DNA from: JANSWP01 sp041941305
Lineage (GTDB): Bacteria > Bacteroidota > Bacteroidia > Chitinophagales > Saprospiraceae
DNA length: 64,000 nt
Assembly (NCBI GenBank): GCA_041941305.1
Contig: JBGTQJ010000019.1
Span: 1 to 64,000 of the forward strand
Reading direction: 5' to 3'
The notes beneath the pieces are model-generated. The model saw only the letters and a program-made list of their open reading frames with translations. It was not told where the DNA came from and did not search any database. Positions 60,030 to 64,000 of this stretch are shown here, one piece after another. Both the position numbers and the translations under genes were made by a program. Within the stretch, counting starts at the first letter, position 1. Each line of letters starts with the position of its first letter.

Positions 60030-62585
60030 TTATTGAATGACAATTTTTCGTGTCGTCTTTTTTTGATCAATTTCCAGAGCTAAAAAATAAGTTCCAGCTT
60101 GCAATCTTGTTAGATTCAGTGAGTTGTCTGAAAATAGCTTGCCTGGCACTGAATAAATTAATTTACCAGAAAGATCAAATACATTGGCTTTGGCATTTTC
60201 CATATTTAAATCTGTCCTAAACCAAATCATTCCATTGGATGGATTTGGATAAATAACGAATTCATGCGCTGTTATTTCTTCATCCTTCGTATTTACGATT
60301 TCTTCAATTTCAAAATCCCAGATGCCTCTCCCATATGTTCCAAACCTCACGACATTGTCCTCTTTTACGTATTCAACAGACCAGTAAGTTTGAGTAGGAG
60401 CACAAGCCCCTGAAATGTCAAACCATTGTTCCTCTTGAAAAATGTAAACATATGGACCTGCTTCTGTGGCGGCAAATAGAGCTGTTTCCTCTTCATTTCC
60501 AGTTATTTCAAATACTAAGGTGGAAGGAAGCCCAGTTGCCATAGGTTGATATAGTTTTCCACCATTGTGAGAAACGTAAACCGGAGGATTGCTATATCCA
60601 CTTCCAGCTAACCAAACCGTATTTGTATCTTTTTTGGAAGCATAAATAGATTGACCATACAAATAATGACCTGAAGGTAAAAATCCGATGGATTGACTCC
60701 AGTTAACACCCCCATCTTCAGAATAAAAGGCTCTACCATTTGTAGTAGCAGCATAGAATTTATCTGGATTGAGATAAGAGAATTCCATCGCCGAAAGGGT
60801 GCCATCTCCTGAATTTTCGAGAAAATCAAAATCTCCCTGAGTAGGGTGAATGGTATTAGGAGGATCGAAAGTGAGTTTGATCATATGAGAGCCGGGTCCT
60901 CCAAACATGTTGCCTCCAGCCAGGTAAATGGCATTTTGTCCGTAAGGAGCTTCCATCATTGGAGGAATCCAAACAGTTTCATTTTCAGATTCCAAGTCCC
61001 ATGCAGCTGTGTAGCCACCTGATTGGGCAAAATTGTAATAAGTCACCCATCCACCTGGGTAAACGGTCCATAAATCACTTCCATTATCAGTCATTACAAT
61101 ATGGCCATAATCCCCAGAGATAACCTGCTCAAAATCGGCCACCTCTACATTATAAATATCGGCTCTTTGGAAACCCTGATCCTGACTTCCAGCGTATACC
61201 CAGTTTGGTGATGACTGATTCGTCCGCACGCTGTAGTATTGGCTGACATTCAAGCCTGACAATCCAATATTGTCTATTTCAAAAAACTCGTCATAAGTAA
61301 TGTTCAAGCCGCCATGATTGCTGCTCAAATTAAACCGCACTCCGTCTGCAGTATAAAATTCATTGAAATGCATCATGTCTGCGTGTAGCTTATTGTCTAC
61401 ATCGTCATAATATTCCCACCATTCATTCAGCTTATACCAGGATATACCTCCATCCAAACTGCGGTAACAATTCACTTCTCCTGCCACTAGCATATCGGGA
61501 TTGGTCGGAGAAACATACATACCAACTCCCCAGGGTCTGGCGCCTATGTTTCCACGAAAATCCCAGGTTTCGCCAAAATTTTCGCTTTGGAATACGTCAT
61601 TATTTTCATCGTAAGCAAAGAATCTCGTAAGTCCATTTCCAGACCAGGCAATCAAATTTGCCCTGGCGTCTCCAAATAATAATTCGTTGCTTTCTGATAC
61701 CCAATCTAATGCATCCGTTACTGGATTCACTGAAAAAACAAAGGTAGTACTACTTTCTCTTCCTATTAAAAAGACCTCATTACTATGATGTGGATTGCAG
61801 AGTGCATAGTCGTCAAAACTATGACTTGAAAGTGTCACAACTGAGGTATAAGTTGCACCTTTATCAAGGGATTTATAAATTGTTAAATTGGTCCAATAGG
61901 AAGGCTTTGAAAGCAAATAAATGGTGTTGAGAGAATCATTAAGTACAATGGCATCGTGATAATTTCCCCAACTGTCATTTATAGGGATACCAGTAGATGC
62001 AGTCCAGGTAATGCCATCATCGTCAGAGTAATGAGGCATTCGATTGACGCCAGCAATCAACCTTCGGCCAGAATCAGTTTCAATAAATTTTAGCAAACCA
62101 GTACTAAACTTTAAATCCTGGTTGATAACATCCCACTGGGAACCATCTCTTGCGCCTCTCCAAAGCGTTCCACCGGCAGAGATAAGCCAAATTTGATCCG
62201 TTTCAGGATCATATTCTGTATCAAAAACACTTCCAGCCTGATTGAGACTACCTCGCTCTTGCCACTTTCCTATCAATCTGTCATTGGCTAAAATTTCAGG
62301 TTCATCTCCTCTGTCTTGCAAGCCAAAATGTCCTTCTGATAGGCGCTGTTTATGCCTGAGTACTTGAGTTTGGTGTTCCATCGCACGCCAATTGGTTCCT
62401 GGTGCGGCACGGTGCATTTTCTCAAACCATTCTTCTCGTTTGAGTTGGCTTTCACCCTCTTCTTCATTTTGCACAATGATGGTGGTTGGTTTTGGATAAT
62501 TTTTCGACTCAGAATTGGAATCGAAAATAAAAGCAAGGCTGCCTACCAATATAATGGAAGCTAAAAAGATTAGGGTATTTCTCAT
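60030..62585 (-). CDS. Secreted beta-propeller (BNR/VPS10-like) protein with T9SS tail
   Basis: An 851-aa exported protein. Residues 4-20 are a hydrophobic signal (TLIFLASIILVGSLAFI). A long region (about 110-740) has sialidase/VPS10-like BNR repeats: recurring S.DGG..W or S.DDGITW motifs (HYSDDDGITW, YRSLDGGISWYKL, YSEDGGVNWSQ), the mark of a multi-bladed propeller. The C-terminal 75 residues are a type A sorting tail (FVIYPNPSNGMIWF, DLSGKLIYS, LQAGTYFLAL). The catalytic residues of true sialidases are not evident, so it is more likely a binding or adhesin-type propeller, or a glycosidase of an unplaced type. The gene is single, and its 3' end abuts an R1 element. Confidence 0.85.
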   Translation of the reverse strand: MRNTLIFLASIILVGSLAFIFDSNSESKNYPKPTTIIVQNEEEGESQLKREEWFEKMHRAAPGTNWRAMEHQTQVLRHKQRLSEGHFGLQDRGDEPEILANDRLIGKWQERGSLNQAGSVFDTEYDPETDQIWLISAGGTLWRGARDGSQWDVINQDLKFSTGLLKFIETDSGRRLIAGVNRMPHYSDDDGITWTASTGIPINDSWGNYHDAIVLNDSLNTIYLLSKPSYWTNLTIYKSLDKGATYTSVVTLSSHSFDDYALCNPHHSNEVFLIGRESSTTFVFSVNPVTDALDWVSESNELLFGDARANLIAWSGNGLTRFFAYDENNDVFQSENFGETWDFRGNIGARPWGVGMYVSPTNPDMLVAGEVNCYRSLDGGISWYKLNEWWEYYDDVDNKLHADMMHFNEFYTADGVRFNLSSNHGGLNITYDEFFEIDNIGLSGLNVSQYYSVRTNQSSPNWVYAGSQDQGFQRADIYNVEVADFEQVISGDYGHIVMTDNGSDLWTVYPGGWVTYYNFAQSGGYTAAWDLESENETVWIPPMMEAPYGQNAIYLAGGNMFGGPGSHMIKLTFDPPNTIHPTQGDFDFLENSGDGTLSAMEFSYLNPDKFYAATTNGRAFYSEDGGVNWSQSIGFLPSGHYLYGQSIYASKKDTNTVWLAGSGYSNPPVYVSHNGGKLYQPMATGLPSTLVFEITGNEEETALFAATEAGPYVYIFQEEQWFDISGACAPTQTYWSVEYVKEDNVVRFGTYGRGIWDFEIEEIVNTKDEEITAHEFVIYPNPSNGMIWFRTDLNMENAKANVFDLSGKLIYSVPGKLFSDNSLNLTRLQAGTYFLALEIDQKKTTRKIVIQ

Positions 62586-62771
62586 TTGCTGATAAGTTTC
62601 TAATAAAATATTTTACTCAGCCAGTGATTTCTCAAAATGTATTTCTTGTTGTTCAAAACAAGAACCTCTATTTTGCCAGAAAAATAACTAAAATTGTGCG
62701 CCTTGCGAAGCATGTTAAACTGTTTTAAACTTTAATGACACTTGCAGGACTTCTCTCATAAAATAAATGAA

Positions 62772-63353
62772 ATGAAATCAATTGCTGTATTTTGTGGTTC
62801 TTCCAAAGGTTTTGACAAGGATTATTCGGACAGTGCCTACCACCTTGGAAGTACTTTTGCCCAGAGAAATATTCGACTGGTTTATGGTGCTGGAAATGTA
62901 GGTCTAATGGGCGTATTGGCTGATGCTGTTTTAAAAAACCATGGAATAGTGCTTGGGGTTATTCCAAATTTCCTGAAAGATAAAGAAGTCTGTCATCGCG
63001 GATTGACTGAATTAATTATTACCAAAACCATGCACGAGCGCAAGCAAATCATGGCAGAAGAATGCGATGGTGTCATTATGATACCGGGTGGTTTTGGAAC
63101 GCTGGACGAGTTTTTTGAAATGCTTACCTGGAAGCAATTGCACCTTCACGGCAAACCGTTGGGTATTTGGAATATCAATGGCTATTACGACTATTTGATC
63201 CAACATATCCACCATATGGTCGCTGAAGGGTTTGTTAAAGACATCAATCTCAAATTGTTCGTGGCAGATACTCAACTAGATTCCCTCCTGGATAAAATGA
63301 ACAATGCTAGTTATGAAGTTGTGGGGAAGTGGGTGGAAATGAATTTGGAGTAA
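62772..63353 (+). CDS. LOG-family (TIGR00730) Rossmann-fold phosphoribohydrolase
   Basis: The ATG at 62772 is chosen over the TTG at 62742; it starts MKSIAVFCGSSKGF as in the family. The 193-aa product has the nucleotide-binding strand at the start, the MHERK motif (88-92) with the catalytic Arg, and PGGFGTLDE (105-113), the LOG signature. Family members cleave nucleoside 5'-monophosphates (cytokinin riboside monophosphates or AMP) to base and ribose 5-phosphate. It is cytosolic and housekeeping-like. It is divergent from the propeller gene; a weak hairpin follows the stop. Confidence 0.93.
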   Translation: MKSIAVFCGSSKGFDKDYSDSAYHLGSTFAQRNIRLVYGAGNVGLMGVLADAVLKNHGIVLGVIPNFLKDKEVCHRGLTELIITKTMHERKQIMAEECDGVIMIPGGFGTLDEFFEMLTWKQLHLHGKPLGIWNINGYYDYLIQHIHHMVAEGFVKDINLKLFVADTQLDSLLDKMNNASYEVVGKWVEMNLE

Positions 63354-63372
63354 CTTTTTGATGTTAGGATAC

Positions 63373-63414
63373 TGCAATTCTGGGATGCTACAATGATTGA
63401 ATTGCAATCTTTTT
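63373..63414 (+). terminator. Possible terminator of the LOG gene
   Basis: TGCAATTC (63373-63380) pairs with GAATTGCA (63399-63406), followed by a T-rich tract (63410-63414). It lies 20 bp past the stop; the loop is long (18 bases). Confidence 0.45.
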
Positions 63415-63533
63415 CTACTTTTTCCGTCATTGCTTTTTAGGGATTCGTCTTTTGTCTTTGTGGGTTAATTTGATAATAGTAATTTTTGGGTCAGTATGAA
63501 CGAATTTAACCATTTTGAAGCAGCTATAAGCCT

Positions 63534-64000
63534 ATGAAAAAGTTGACGCTAAGTATTGTATTTTTTGCAATTCTTCAAATATCCATTTCTCAAAATTTGG
63601 TGCCGAATTTTAAGCCTTCGGATTTCGAACTTAGTGGAGAGGCTGTCAAATTAGGGAATAATTGTTTCCGTTTGACCAGAGCAATCAATTGGGCTTCTGG
63701 CTCTGTTTGGCACAACCAGGTAATTGATCTCCACCATTCTTTTGAAATGGAAATTGATGTCAAATTAGGATGTGAAGATATCTATGGAGCAGATGGAATC
63801 ATGTTTGTGTTTTATCCCTACGCTCGAAGAATGGGATATAAGGGAGAGGGAATTGGATTTGGAGGACTGGTGCCATCATTGGGAATCGAACTGGATACCT
63901 GGGAAAATGAACATTTGAGCGATCCCCACTACGACCACATGGCAGTTTTAGCGAATGGACGAATTACCCATTGGGACAATTTAGCCGGACCAGTTCCAAT
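63534..64000 (+). CDS. Exported L-type lectin-like protein, truncated by the window end
   Basis: The ATG at 63534 starts a signal peptide (MKKLTLSIVFFAILQISIS), and the frame stays open to the window edge (155 codons). The mature part resembles a legume/L-type lectin fold: FELSGEAVKLGNNCFRLT, a central SFEMEIDVKLG strand, GADGIMFVFYP (the conserved GADG motif) and GIELDTWEN with a Ca/Mn-ligand-like Asp. Bacteroidota proteins with this start often carry later PKD, gliding-associated or sorting domains, which would lie outside the window. It would bind carbohydrate outside the cell. The C-terminal part is unknown. Confidence 0.75.
   Translation, partial: MKKLTLSIVFFAILQISISQNLVPNFKPSDFELSGEAVKLGNNCFRLTRAINWASGSVWHNQVIDLHHSFEMEIDVKLGCEDIYGADGIMFVFYPYARRMGYKGEGIGFGGLVPSLGIELDTWENEHLSDPHYDHMAVLANGRITHWDNLAGPVP

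Noticed and set aside
59807..60040. Open frames spanning the N-run
   Set aside because: They consist of Pro/Gly/His-rich translations of a palindromic core and unknown bases; no protein can be supported.

Overview
The window looks like chromosomal DNA of a marine or environmental member of the Bacteroidota, most likely class Saprospiria (Lewinella-like). This is inferred from four things: type IX secretion (T9SS) C-terminal sorting tails on several products, very large HYR/SprB-repeat adhesins, FecI/FecR/TonB-receptor and DUF1800/DUF1501 gene sets, and -7 promoter elements of the form TAnnTTTG. No rRNA, tRNA, CRISPR array or intact transposase was seen. A run of 10 N (59888-59897) marks an assembly gap.

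Layout. 1-8.6 kb holds housekeeping and accessory genes: an SDR epimerase, a CHAP-type peptidoglycan amidase, a lipoprotein, a decayed toxin-antitoxin pair, acetoacetyl-CoA ligase, a 5'-nucleotidase lipoprotein and a DUF4407 membrane protein. 8.8-18.5 kb is a minus-strand surface block: ECF sigma factor, FecR anti-sigma, STN-type TonB receptor, DUF1800 and DUF1501 proteins, and a T9SS-exported discoidin/FnIII protein. 18.9-22.4 kb is a minus-strand sulfur operon encoding cysteine synthase (CysM-like), a JAMM peptidase (Mec+-like), a ubiquitin-like sulfur carrier (CysO-like) and a MoeZ-type E1/rhodanese. It is preceded by two tandem leader peptides with runs of four and six Cys codons, each followed by an intrinsic terminator. 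This is a textbook-shaped cysteine attenuator and is the most striking regulatory structure in the window.

22.4-24.1 kb is a long non-coding stretch with a candidate structured RNA, a promoter-like sequence and a short ORF. 24.1-57.4 kb carries three giant secreted proteins of 5226, 1525 and about 3572 aa. They are built from beta-helix-like repeats, SprB repeats, HYR domains, dockerin/cohesin-like modules and 24 tandem Ig-like repeats. The first two have T9SS type A tails and the third a type B (CHU_C) tail. A divergent peptide deformylase and a small membrane protein sit between the second and third. 57.7-64 kb has a cold-shock-domain protein, a FeeM-like acyltransferase fused to a cyclic-nucleotide-binding domain, a T9SS beta-propeller protein, a LOG-family protein and the start of a lectin-like exported protein.

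Intergenic space is rich in palindromes. At least two families of small non-autonomous elements are present. One (R1, three copies, about 22-bp terminal inverted repeats) always lies just downstream of a stop codon. The other (R2, two copies of about 165 bp) has one copy nested inside an R1 element.
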